Below, in pieces: positions 21,081-30,741 of a stretch of DNA of 41,636 nucleotides. A program made the translations under genes and the position numbers. Positions within the stretch are counted from its first letter, which is position 1. Every line of letters starts with the position of its first letter. Source of the DNA: Chara braunii (lineage: Eukaryota; Streptophyta; Charophyceae; Charales; Characeae); NCBI GenBank assembly GCA_003427395.1, contig BFEA01000181.1, positions 544,297-585,932 of the forward strand, given 5' to 3'. The notes beneath the pieces are model-generated. The model did not search any database. It was not told where the DNA came from and saw only the letters and a program-made list of their open reading frames with translations.

Positions 21081-21341
21081 CCTGTTTCACTTTGGCGCAG
21101 GCCACTGAGTTGATGTCAGGGTGGCGCTGGGTGTTACCTGGGGTTTCGGTGCTATTGTTAGCTGTTCAGGGTGTTGGGGGGGAGGCGCTACCCCTCTGAG
21201 GCTGTCTCTTATACACATCTCCTGTTTCACTTTGGCGCAGGCCACTGAGTTGATGTNAGGGTGGCGCTGGGTGTTACCTGGGGTTTCGGTGCTATTGTTA
21301 GCTGTTCAGGGTGTTGGGGGGGAGGCGCTACCCCTCTGAGG
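21081..21341 (+). repeat. 121-base direct repeat flanking an adapter (artefact)
   Basis: Copies at 21081-21201 and 21221-21341 begin CCTGTTTCACTTTGGCGCAG and end CCCCTCTGAGG. They are identical except for one base (C versus N), with adapter between them. The inverted LTR at 29472-30681 has the block only once, so the duplication is probably not biological. Confidence 0.9.
21202..21220 (+). other. Nextera/Tn5 mosaic-end adapter contamination
   Basis: The 19 bases CTGTCTCTTATACACATCT are exactly the Tn5 mosaic end used in Nextera libraries. Such an exact match inside genomic DNA, bracketed by a near-perfect direct repeat, indicates an untrimmed read or mate-pair junction in the assembly. Confidence 0.95.
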
Positions 21342-21679
21342 GTAGCGCAACAGGGTTCTGAGGTTATTCAGTGGAAACGGTGCTCTGAGTTTAATAAACA
21401 GTTGCAATACTGTGTTTGAGTTGTCATCTCTTCATTGTTTCCTGGCTGTGATCACTCGGTTGTTTTCTATGAATGATTGTTGGGAATTGTGTGGAGAGAA
21501 TTCACGGTCTGTGTATTCTGTCTCTTCGCTCCCCTGAGTCTTCCGCTGCGTTTCTTTGTGTTGGGCGGTGTGATACTCCACTACCTCTCCCCTTCCTTCT
21601 GTGCATGTATGGGCGTGTACGGGAGTTCCAGTGAGTGAGTGCTGATCAAATTTCGGCAGACAATCATGTTCATAACAGT

Positions 21680-21691
21680 TGGTATCGGAGC
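21680..21691 (+). promoter_or_regulatory. Primer binding site of element C (initiator Met tRNA)
   Basis: TGGTATCGGAGC lies two bases after the LTR end. It matches the common plant PBS TGGTATCAGAGC, complementary to the 3' end of initiator tRNA-Met, apart from one base. It is where reverse transcription would be primed. Confidence 0.9.
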
Positions 21692-22990
21692 AGATCGGAC
21701 CCAGACAGTGGCGAGATGATGGACTGAGGCATCCATCACTACTTGAGAGCTTCTGACGTAGGGTTTCGTGGAGAAACTTCATCTTCATGGTTGCGCTCAG
21801 TAGGGTGTTGGTGAAGGGTGTGTGGCGATTGGTAGGACACAGGGATTGGTAGCAATTCAGTGCTCGGTGGCCTGGGAGGCACTGAGGGGGTTATTTTTAG
21901 CCCAGGTGGTGGCTCTGCTAGTGGCGAGATACCTGGGGGTATGTCGAGTTGCAAATTCTGGACCAGGTTCAGAGAATTTGGCTAGTGGGGATTGTTCGCC
22001 ATATCAAGAGCTTCAGTATCACCAAGTTTCAGGAGATTTTGAACGTGGGAGCACCAGGAACAGTGGATGGAAGAAACTGGCGAGATGGCAGCCATAGCCA
22101 GTTCAGCTTCTTCATGAAGTGTTTTGACCTGAAGTGAGTGTGTTCCTTACTCAAGTCCCTGTAGCGAGTCTGATGAGTGTAATTAGACTGGAGAAATAGT
22201 AGATGCATGTCTGTTGTCAGTGAAACTGAAAAATCGCACTGCCTGACAGCCATAGCCATTTCTCCTACCTACCTACTTTGAGTTCTACGGACTCTGTTTG
22301 ACCTCCTTTCTGCCTCAAATTGCATCTCTGACTGTATTATAGTATTGCGATTCAGTATGCACTGTGAATTGAGTAGTTCAGGGTCTAGATGTCAGTGATA
22401 ATGGAATTCTGAATATTGCGCTGCTATAGCCAGTGCCTGGGGCAGCTAGGGTTTGTCATAACTTAGGTTCTGTCCGTCAGAATTTCAATCTCTCAGTCAC
22501 CCGGAAATCGCAATTCAGTATTTAGTTAGTGTCTGAAAGCGCTATACCGGATTTGATGTTTTGAGTCAGGTACAGTGATATATGTACTTTGCCTCACCTA
22601 TAGTGGGGCATACAGGGTCATACAGTGCCAGTCACTCGCTGCATCTTGGTTGAGTACTGGGTTCTAAGGATTGCTACTAACTCTCTGTGCTATTCTAATC
22701 TGTCTGCTTACAGTCCAAGGTTGCATCCTGTCTATCTTGCTGACAACGATTCTGGGGGTATTAACTCAGATGAGGGTTCTGGGCAGTGAATGAAAAATTG
22801 TAATTCTGATTTTATCTGGTTTTGACCTAAACTGACCCAGGACAGCCCTCAACAACCTACAAAGGTTGAGCGCTCTTCTGCTTATCACACCACGTCTTTT
22901 CTCATCAGGTGGCAGTGATTACATTTGTGTGTGTGTAATCTTAATCCCTGCTCACCTCTTATCTGCCTGTTCATATTTATTTGACTGTGT
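21692..22990 (+). other. Untranslated leader of element C
   Basis: About 1.3 kb between PBS and gag with no convincing ORF. A similar leader length is found in element F. The motif GCAGCCATAGCC or close variants recurs (22088, 22247). Packaging or dimerisation signals would be expected here but cannot be identified by eye. Confidence 0.6.
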
Positions 22991-24595
22991 GTGGTGTGCA
23001 AAATGTCTGAAGGAAAGACAGAGGAGGCCGAAACTTCGGCCACTCCTGATCCTCCCCAGACTCCTCTTTCCCCTCTGGAGCAAGCATTGCTGATTGCAGA
23101 GGAAGCTAGGCGAAAGGTTGATGAACAAATCGCCAAGCTGAGGAAGGAGAAAGAGGAAGCTGAGGAGGCAGGGAGGCAGGAGGAAAGGAGGAGACAACTT
23201 GTGGTGGAGGTACAGAAGGTTGTTGATAGTGGGACTGCCAGTGGGTACAATAAGAGCATTGCTGAGATGGTCATCTTGATTGACACCCTCAGCAGATCTT
23301 ATTTTTCCAACTGGGACCACCGGATCTCTGCTGTGGAGAGTCAGGTCTCTGCCATCGAACACAAAGTGGATCAGATGGCAAAGGACCTGACCTCTCTGGC
23401 AACAAGGATGAACAGCGTTCTGCAACACCTCAAGCTGCCTCTCCTAGCCCCTCAGCCTGTACAGCCAGCTGGCCAGCTGATCACCCGGCCAGCGGGTTCA
23501 CCACCTCACAGTCGTCCAGCCTCGCCTGCTGGTTCTCATGTATCCACCCCTTTTGTTGCTTCTGGTACATCTGTGCAGCGAGGGCCCAAGCGAACACCAC
23601 CTCCTATGTACTCTGGGGAAGACCCCAAGGTGGATGTATCAGACTGGGTCACCGCTATGCAAGCATACCTGGGCAGCTTCACATGCCCAAAAGCAACAAA
23701 GGTGGGGACCATTCTTGGCCGGTTGGAGAGGTCTGCACTGAAATGGTGCACCTCCTCTGCAACCAAAGAGAATGTCGCTATGGATAGGTGGGGAAAGCAG
23801 CTGGGGGTGGCAGGGTTGCTGAAGGCGCTGCAGGACCGGTTTGCTGACAGGGAGCAGGCCCTCAAAGCAGCTGATAAAATTATGCTGCTGGGGTCCCACA
23901 GATTTGAGGGCTCTCTGTCCAAGCTCTACAGTCTGTTTGAGAGCTTGACGTCTACACCCGGTCTGGAGATGAGTGAGTCTGACCAGCTCACCCATTTCCT
24001 GCGTGCAGCCCCTCCAGACTACTCTATTGTTTTGTATGCTCAGGGCCACAAGGACTGGAGGTCCTTTGGCAAAGCGGCACTGGAACTGGAGTCTCGGCTC
24101 AAGGTTCAGACTCCCTTTGAAGGAAGGAAGAGGCCTACCTCCCAGGGACAGCGCAGGAGGAAAGGCGCTCTATTGGCTGCTGATGCAGGATCTGATTCAG
24201 ATGCATCTCCGCGTGGCAGTCCTCCATCTGAGACTGCATCCGGATCAGCAGTTGAGCCAGCCGTTCTTGCCCTGGCTGAGAATCTTGCTGCCATGTTCAA
24301 GGGAAAATTCAGCAAGGACAGCAGCAAGAGTTCAGCCAGCCAGAAGGGGAAAGGGAAGGGACATGCGACTTCCCCTCAGGCCCAGAGACCTAATCTTCCA
24401 CGAGACGTCCATTGGCCAATCAACGTCATGGATCCTTCCACCCTTCCCTGGAGAGCGCTCAGGATCCAGGAAGGGCAGCGGCAGAGGAGGAAGGACCGTG
24501 AGGTTTGTTTTCGCTGCGAGGGGGACCATTTCTTAAAGGACTGTCCCCACATGCCTCGCAGACCCGGTTCGAGTTCAAAAAACTCGACCAGTTGA
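22991..24595 (+). CDS. gag: Gag polyprotein of element C
   Basis: This is an intact 534-codon ORF. The N-terminal 60-80 residues are a charged, probably coiled-coil region (EEARRKVDEQIAKLRKEKEE), with a further helical stretch near residues 105-150, then a Pro/Ser-rich linker. A capsid-like domain (SDWVTAMQAYLG ... LLKALQDRFADREQALKA ... LTHFLRAAPPDY) covers about residues 215-370, followed by a basic, low-complexity region and a zinc knuckle CFRCEGDHFLKDC near the C-terminus. The knuckle spacing is CX2CX3HX4C, one residue shorter than the usual CX2CX4HX4C. Gag would form the cytoplasmic particle that packages RNA. The ATG at 22991 is the first in a long open frame. It overlaps pol, which lies in the -1 frame. 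Confidence 0.9.
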   Translation: MVCKMSEGKTEEAETSATPDPPQTPLSPLEQALLIAEEARRKVDEQIAKLRKEKEEAEEAGRQEERRRQLVVEVQKVVDSGTASGYNKSIAEMVILIDTLSRSYFSNWDHRISAVESQVSAIEHKVDQMAKDLTSLATRMNSVLQHLKLPLLAPQPVQPAGQLITRPAGSPPHSRPASPAGSHVSTPFVASGTSVQRGPKRTPPPMYSGEDPKVDVSDWVTAMQAYLGSFTCPKATKVGTILGRLERSALKWCTSSATKENVAMDRWGKQLGVAGLLKALQDRFADREQALKAADKIMLLGSHRFEGSLSKLYSLFESLTSTPGLEMSESDQLTHFLRAAPPDYSIVLYAQGHKDWRSFGKAALELESRLKVQTPFEGRKRPTSQGQRRRKGALLAADAGSDSDASPRGSPPSETASGSAVEPAVLALAENLAAMFKGKFSKDSSKSSASQKGKGKGHATSPQAQRPNLPRDVHWPINVMDPSTLPWRALRIQEGQRQRRKDREVCFRCEGDHFLKDCPHMPRRPGSSSKNSTS

Positions 24596-27500
24596 GGGAA
24601 GTGGAGTCTGCAGCTCCCTCCACTTATGCTGAATCAGATTATGATGGATCTGATTCTACATCCACCCTCACTGACTCTGTTGTTGGAGTTGCTGCGTCAG
24701 GATCCTTCACTTACATGGACCCTGACCTGGATGAGACGTGGCAGGAAGATGATAGTCAGACTTTTGTTGATCTTTTCCTGTCTTTGCAGGAAAAGAAAAA
24801 GCATAAGCCAGACCTCATCTTGCTGCGACCCTCTATCCTGGGAGCCAATATTAAGGGCCTGTTAGATTGTGGGGCTACCCGGAACTTCATCTCTCCCAAG
24901 GCTGTCAGTAAGCTGCATTTGGATGGGAGATTGGCGAAGTTGCTACAACCACTGGAAGTCCGAATTGGGGACTCCTCCACAGTCCGGATTACATCTGCTA
25001 TCAGGAATCTTCCGGTTATCTTTGACAAGGAGGAGAAGGTCAGGCAGCGCCTGAACTTCTATGTGTTTCCCAATGTACCCTTTGATCTTGTGTTTTCCAT
25101 GCAGTGGCTTGAGGCCACTAACCTTAGGATCGACTGGCAGATCCCTAGGGTAGAGCTCCCTGACTGTAATGGAGACTATCAGCCTTGTGTCCTGGCTGAT
25201 GAGTACCATCCAGTCAGCAGTTGCTATTGTATGAGGGCACACAAGTTCTTTCAGCTCTCTCGCCAGACTGCCCACACATGTCTGTTCGTTGCATATGTGA
25301 AACAGACTGGTGTGGACATTGCTCCTTATCTCTCACCGCTTCAGCAGGTTTTGGACCGGTATCCAGACCTGATGCAGGAGCCTACTGGACTTGTCCATAG
25401 GCAGACCCAGCACAGGATTGAGCTCCTGCCAGGTGCGGTCCCTCCCAAGGGCCGTGTCTACAGGATGTCACCTGCTGAACTCGATGAGCTCAGGAGACAA
25501 CTTGAGACCCTGACCAGCAAGGGCTGGATCAGACCCAACACATCTGAATTTGGGGCTCGAGTTCTCTTTGTCCCAAAGGGAAATGGAGAGTTCAGAATGT
25601 GTGTGGACTACAGGGGTCTCAACAAAATCACTAGGAAGTCTACAAAGCCCCTTCCTAGGATTGATGACCTGCTGGACATGGTGCAGGGCTGCACAATCTT
25701 CAGCAAGATCGACCTCAAATCTGGCTACCAGCAGATTGAGATGGCTGAAGGCGATGTCCACAAGACTGCCTTCAAGACCAGATACGGCACCTACGAGTAC
25801 CTGGTCATGCCCTTCGGTCTTTGCAATGCCCCTGGCACATTCCAGACAGAGATGCATTGCATACTCGGGCCTTACCTGGACAGGTTTGTAGTTGTGTCCC
25901 TGGATGATATCCTGGTATTCAGTCGATCTGTCGAGGAGCATGCGCAGCATCTGGCTCTAGTTCTCCAGGCACTACATGAGGCCCAGTATAAGATCAACAG
26001 GGAAAAGTCCTCCTTTGGAGTGACTTCTGTGACTTATCTGGGACATGTAATCTCTGGGGAAGGGTTGGCTCCTGAAGCGCCAAAGATTGCAGCGATTCAG
26101 GACTGGCCATAGCCTACCACAGTTCGTGATGTCCGGTCATTCTTGGGTCTTGCATCATACTACAGGAAGTTCGTCAAGAACTTCTCTGCTATTGCTGCAC
26201 CCCTAACTGATCTCACAAAGAAAGACACCCACTTTCTTTGGACATCAAACTGTCAGCAGGCTTTTACACGCCTCAAGGAGGCCTTGATGCGTGCCCCTGT
26301 TCTGAAGCTACCTGATCCTACCTTGCCTTTCGTACTAACTACTGATGCTAGTCAGTATGGGGTTGGGGCGGTGCTTCAGCAGGATGGTGGGCATGGTCTG
26401 CAGCCAGTTGAGTATATGAGTAAGAAGATCAAGGTCAAGAAGCTGCAGGATTCCACGTACGAGAAAGAGCTGTATGCTCTCGTGTCAGCGCTGTAGCATT
26501 GGAAGCATTTCCTCATGGGCCGGCATTTTCAGATCTTTTCTGATCATTCCACCTTGCAGTGGATGAAGACCCAAGGGGAACTGAATGACAAGCTCGCGCG
26601 CTATATTCAGTTCATTGATCTCTTTGACTTTGAACTGAAACACAAGAAGGGCTGCTACAATCGTGTAGCAGGCGCCCTTTCTCGTAGGCCTGACGCTGTC
26701 TACATGATCTCCTCCACTCATACCTTTGGGGAGAGTACCCGTCAGACCATTGCCCAGCTATTGCCACAGGACCCGACTTTTGGCCCAGTTTTAGGAATCT
26801 ACAGGCTGATCCTGCTTCAGAACCAGGCTACATTCTGGTTTCAGATCTGCTGTACACTTGCAGCGGAGGAGAGGAGCGTCTGTGCATCCCTCAGGACCGC
26901 CAGCTGAGAACACTCATGATGTCTGAGTGTCATGATGCTCGCGGCCCTGACACTCGCGGCCACTATGGGGCCTTAAAGTCGTTGGCTGCCCTGTCGCAGC
27001 GGTTCTTCTGGCCAGAAATGAGGAAAGACATGCTGCACTATGTTGAAACCTGTGAGTTGTGCCAAAGGAACAAGGTCGTACGCCGACCTCCCCTTGGCCT
27101 ACTACAACCACTTCCCATCCCTGAGGCACCTGCGCAGTCAGTGTCTATTGATTTCACTGATCTGGGGAGGACCACTCCTCGTGGTATGCGTCAGGTTATG
27201 GTGTGTGTTGACAGGTTCTCTAAGTATGCAGAGTTTATTCCTCTGCCAGAGGAAGCCAAAGTCCCGGCCGTACGAGCGGCCTTTGCTGACAAGTGGGTTA
27301 CTGACCATGGACCACCCACCTCTATTGTCAGTCATAGAGATCCCCGGTTTTGCAGCAATGAATGGCAGTCCTACTGCAAGGACTACCTTCATTCTAGGCT
27401 GAACATGACATCTGGTCATCATCCTGAAGCCAATGGGCACGCTGAAGTAATGAACCAGATTCTGTTCCAGTTGCTGCGTCCTGTGATCAGCCCTGATCAG

Positions 27501-28283
27501 CAGGATTGGGATCTCCATTTAGGACGGGCACAACTAGTGTACAACACGTCTGTACACTCCTCCACAGGGTTCACCCCTTACCGGTTGCACTGGGGACGTG
27601 AACCACGATAGCCTCTCGATGATATCGTCGATAAGGCTACTCCCAGACTGACCCCTGGAACTGTAGAGTTCACCAGGCAGTATCAGAGGGATATCGAACG
27701 AGCCACAGTTAACCTGCTCAAAGCCCAAAAGGCTATGATCCAGCAGGCTAACAAGCATCGTCGACCATCCCCCATTCGCGCTGGTGACTGGGTCTGGGTG
27801 CTCAATTCTGAGCTATCGCGGGAAGAAGACATCTCGCCTAAGCTGCTGCCGCGCTATATGGGTCCATGGCAAGTTTTGGATACAGTGGGGGCTGACCCCT
27901 TCGGGCCATCCTATCATGTAGATGTCCCACTGCATCTACAAACCTACCCTGTCTTCCATGCATCCAAGCTGTTGCCTTTTACGCCAGCTGATGCGTTTCC
28001 AGACAGACCTCCACAATTTGGTCCCTCGATCCCTGGGAAGGGATATGAGGTGGAAGAAGTTGTGGATGAGTATGGTACAGGCCTGGATAAGGAGTACCTT
28101 GTGAAGTTTCTTTACCAGCCCCATACTGAGGATCACTGGTTCACTCGCAAGGAGCTCCTGAAAACAGCAAAGTCTGTGATCCTCAAATATGAGGCTGCGC
28201 AGAAGGGAGAATCCCTTCGACGCTCTGCACGCCTACGCCCCTATGGAAACACTCCCGGACCAACAGAATGGGTAGAGGCTTGA
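24505..28283 (+). pseudogene. pol: Pol of element C (protease, RT, RNase H, integrase, chromodomain), interrupted
   Basis: The coding frame is entered by -1 frameshift near 24583. Protease: LLDCGATRNFIS (about 24863-24900), with DCG in place of the usual DSG/DTG. RT: RMCVDYRGLNKIT and [12 protein letters not shown], with the active site as VVVSLDDILVFS, where family members have YLDD. RNase H: LTTDASQYGVGAVL, STYEKELYAL and SDHSTLQW. Integrase: HDARGPDTRGHYG ... CELCQRNK, core SIDFTDL, VSHRDPRFCSNEW and HHPEANGHAE. Chromodomain-like end: YEVEEVVDEYG ... KEYLVKF ... EDHWFTRKELL. Breaks: TAG at 26110-26112 and 26494-26496, a frameshift near 26790, TAG at 27609-27611. The last dozen codons (about 28243-28283) are antisense to fragment E, so the natural C-terminus is lost. 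Confidence 0.88.
24577..24583 (+). promoter_or_regulatory. -1 ribosomal frameshift slippery site of element C
   Basis: AAAAAAC is phased A AAA AAC in the gag frame (codons AAA AAC = Lys-Asn), 9 bases before the gag TGA. A -1 slip continues straight into the open pol frame (KKLDQLRE). Downstream GAGGGA (24594-24599) can pair with TCCCTC (24615-24620), or AGTGGAG (24600-24606) with CTCCACT (24618-24624). Confidence 0.75.
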
Positions 28284-28862
28284 GTAACCCAAGCGGAGCT
28301 TGAGTTCGCAGCCTGTCCCACTGACAGACTTGACAAGTCTGAGCGTACTGTTTGGCTTCGTCTAGCATACCAGGCCACCAAAATTGTTGTATCAGATTCG
28401 TACTTGTCTTCTTATTGCCAAAGTGTCCCATTGCATCATGACATTCTCCTAAAAATAAATTACGCAAAATATCGCTAGCTGGAACAACTAATCTCGTAAA
28501 TCTTGCCTTCTCAAGGAAGAGTAACCCATCCACCATCACAAACTCATCACATGTGGCCTTGTCTTGGTTTGCGGATGATGTCCATCGTGATGGGATCTTC
28601 CTTGTAGGCTTCCACAATCGATCGAGTTACATATTTAGATAAGCCAGACTCGTAGTCTGCCCTACGTGACAACGCATCAGCAACCTTGTTGTACTCTCCC
28701 CTTACATAATCTAGCTTGAAGTCATACCGATTTATGACCTGAATCCAGCGTTTGAGTGCATCGGAGAGAACAGGTTGTGTCTTGGTCCACTTGAGCATCT
28801 AGTGGTCAGTTCCCAACAAATAGTGTCTCCAGCGGACAAGTGCCTTATAGAGGGCGTATCCA
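28243..28862 (-). pseudogene. Fragment E: B-like RNase H/integrase remnant
   Basis: On the minus strand it reads from RNase H (YALYKALVRWRHYL, TAG at about 28801, then MLKWTKTQPVLSDALKRW and KVADALSRRADY) through the integrase zinc-binding domain (LGECHDAMGHFGNKK ... TCQVCQWDRL) to LGLLKPLPIL, ending within the segment matching GPGQSVSM of the relatives. A frameshift lies near 28560. Both ends are truncated, and the 28243 end is joined directly to pol of element C in the opposite orientation. It is most similar to B, D and F. Confidence 0.88.
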
Positions 28863-29471
28863 ACACGAGAATCTGCTGCCAGTGTTGGGAATCCATAGAG
28901 GGAGGGCAGGCCAGGCCAGGGTGGGCCCAACGACGCGTCAGGCAGTCAGAAACAAAAAACTGGCCCGAGGTAAGCCGCGCGCAGGCAGTATCAGCAATGG
29001 GAACGGGCGTGTCATTTGACGGTGTGCAATGGGAACGGGCGTACCGAATGGTGGGCTTGCATGAGATGGCACCACCAGCGATGGGAACGGGCGCAACAAG
29101 GTGTAAGTGGCTTGCATGGGATGCCGAGAAGAGGGACGCAGTGCGAAGGCAGGACGTGGTATACTGTGGCCCATCATTTGTGAGTGGATATAGCGCGTTC
29201 ACGAACAAGGAGCAGTGGTCATCGCATCAAGGTTGTGGGGGGAGTGAAGGGAGGTTCTGAACGTCCCAAGATTGCTGGTGGAGTAAAGGCAAATTCCTAA
29301 TGTGCTCCTCATTCGCCTTACCTGGTGTTTTTCGATTTTGTAACGTGACGGTGAGATTGAAGAAATACACATCTGCAATGAACCTCTCAATTCATCACCA
29401 ATGAGTACACACAATCACACACCATGAACGAATGAGTTCACACGAAGTTCACACTGGAGGCCAGAGAAATG
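28863..29471. other. Spacer with a GGGAACGGGCG triplet repeat
   Basis: No gene supported. The box ATGGGAACGGGCG occurs three times (about 28997, 29031 and 29079) within 95 bases. The rest is unremarkable. The segment just before 29472 is not a primer binding site, so the inverted LTR next to it is not followed by its own element body here. Confidence 0.5.
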
Positions 29472-30681
29472 TGTTATGAACATGATTGTCTGCCAAAATT
29501 TGATCAGCACTCACTCACAGGAACTCCCGTACACGCCCATACATGCACAGAAGGAAGGGGAGAGGTAGTGGAGTATCACACCGCCCAACACAAAGAAACG
29601 CAGCGGAAGACTCAGGGGAGCGAAGNGACAGAATACACAGACCGTGAATTCTCTCCACACAATTCCCAACAATCATTCATAGAANACAACCGAGTGATCA
29701 CAGCCAGGAAACAATGAAGAGATGACAACTCAAACACAGTATTGCAACTGTTTATTAAACTCAGAGCACCGTTTCCACTGAATAACCTCAGAACCCTGTT
29801 GCGCTACCCTCAGAGGGGTAGCGCCTCCCCCCCAACACCCTGAACAGCTAACAATAGCACCGAAACCCCAGGTAACACCCAGCGCCACCCTAACATCAAC
29901 TCAGTGGCCTGCGCCAAAGTGAAACAGGCTCCCAGAGCCAATCGCCATCCAGATGATGAAGAAGAAGCTCAGCGCCAACAGTCCCTGATGAAGATGAAGT
30001 CCAGACGATGATATCTCTGAGTAGATGCAGCTATGGCTGCATCGCCACTGGGACCCTACTCCTGAGGAGGCTCAGCAGTGCACCACGNGCTCCAACGCAT
30101 CAGACCTCAGATGGCCCAGACCGCTATGACTCCCAAAGAGTCAGAGCGNACAGCGTTGACCNNAGTCTGGTCAACNCTCCGAAGGTCTGGCTATGTCCGC
30201 CATGTCCAGCACCGGAATCAGCAACCACGGCCTGATACCGTGTGCGCAGCAACTTCCACCACGAAGTGTCAACTGCCAAAAGCCCTGGACCGGTGTCCCC
30301 ATCCTACCTATACTCTACGCTAGCCTAGACCGACCTAGACCGGACTGACTGACCGACCGGTACCGTTTCAGTTTCGGCCTCTAGGGCCTCTCCCTACCCG
30401 GCTATAGGCTATAGGACCGTCTATCAGCATAGGCCCATAGGGCCTGTCTGTCCTAGGGGTAGCCCGGGCCTGCTATTTGCAGTTAGGGTCGCTGTTAGGA
30501 AAGTCGGGTTAGTACAGGGCCATACTTCTATATTTACAGATATGTCCATCACGAATTTCCCACACAGGCAGGTCTCTCGGTTAGCCCTCAGCCGAACAAA
30601 ATTACGAATCTACCCCGACCTAGAGTACAGCCTCGTCAGAGTGAGGCTACAGGCAGCATGGAAACAGCAAGTCATTGCAGA
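29472..30681 (-). mobile_element. Inverted copy of the element C LTR (3' LTR or solo LTR, truncated)
   Basis: It is the reverse complement of about 20349-21677, with small differences (such as an extra 15-base stretch near 30590 and a short CTATAGC duplication near 30408) and without the adapter-linked duplication. On the minus strand it ends CATGTTCATAACA at 29472, followed by non-PBS sequence. At 30681 homology stops, next to fragment D. Five N positions mirror those of the left copy exactly. Confidence 0.85.
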
Positions 30682-30741
30682 CCTACCCTCCCCCGGAGCG
30701 AGGACCTCCGAGCTGAGTGATAGGTTTACTACGTTCTCCAG

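Larger units (their letters stand above)
20349..21677 (+). mobile_element. 5' LTR of element C
   Basis: It ends CATGTTCATAACA two bases before the PBS, so the 3' boundary is firm. An AATAAA signal lies at about 21390. It contains six N positions and, at 21202-21220, a library adapter flanked by a duplicated 121-base block, so its apparent length is inflated by about 140 bases. GATGCAGC/GCTGCATC forms a hairpin at 20966-20985. Confidence 0.75.
20349..28242 (+). mobile_element. Element C: Ty3/gypsy retrotransposon lacking a same-orientation 3' LTR
   Basis: In order: LTR (to 21677), PBS, about 1.3 kb leader, gag, pol. No PPT or direct 3' LTR follows pol; the sequence instead runs into antisense pol of another element (fragment E). 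The left limit is the end of homology with the inverted copy and may not be the real LTR start. Confidence 0.75.

Noticed and set aside
22170-22196. CTGATGAG followed by GAGAAATAG
   Set aside because: No paired stem II and the second core box is wrong; taken as chance.
22885-24049. Minus-strand ORFs of 128-158 codons over gag of element C
   Set aside because: Antisense to an intact gag with clear capsid-like and zinc-knuckle features.
20349-30681. Inverted LTRs as a genuine foldback or palindromic mobile element
   Set aside because: The right copy lacks a PBS, unrelated pol fragments lie between the arms, and shared Ns and adapter sequence point to nested insertions plus assembly problems.
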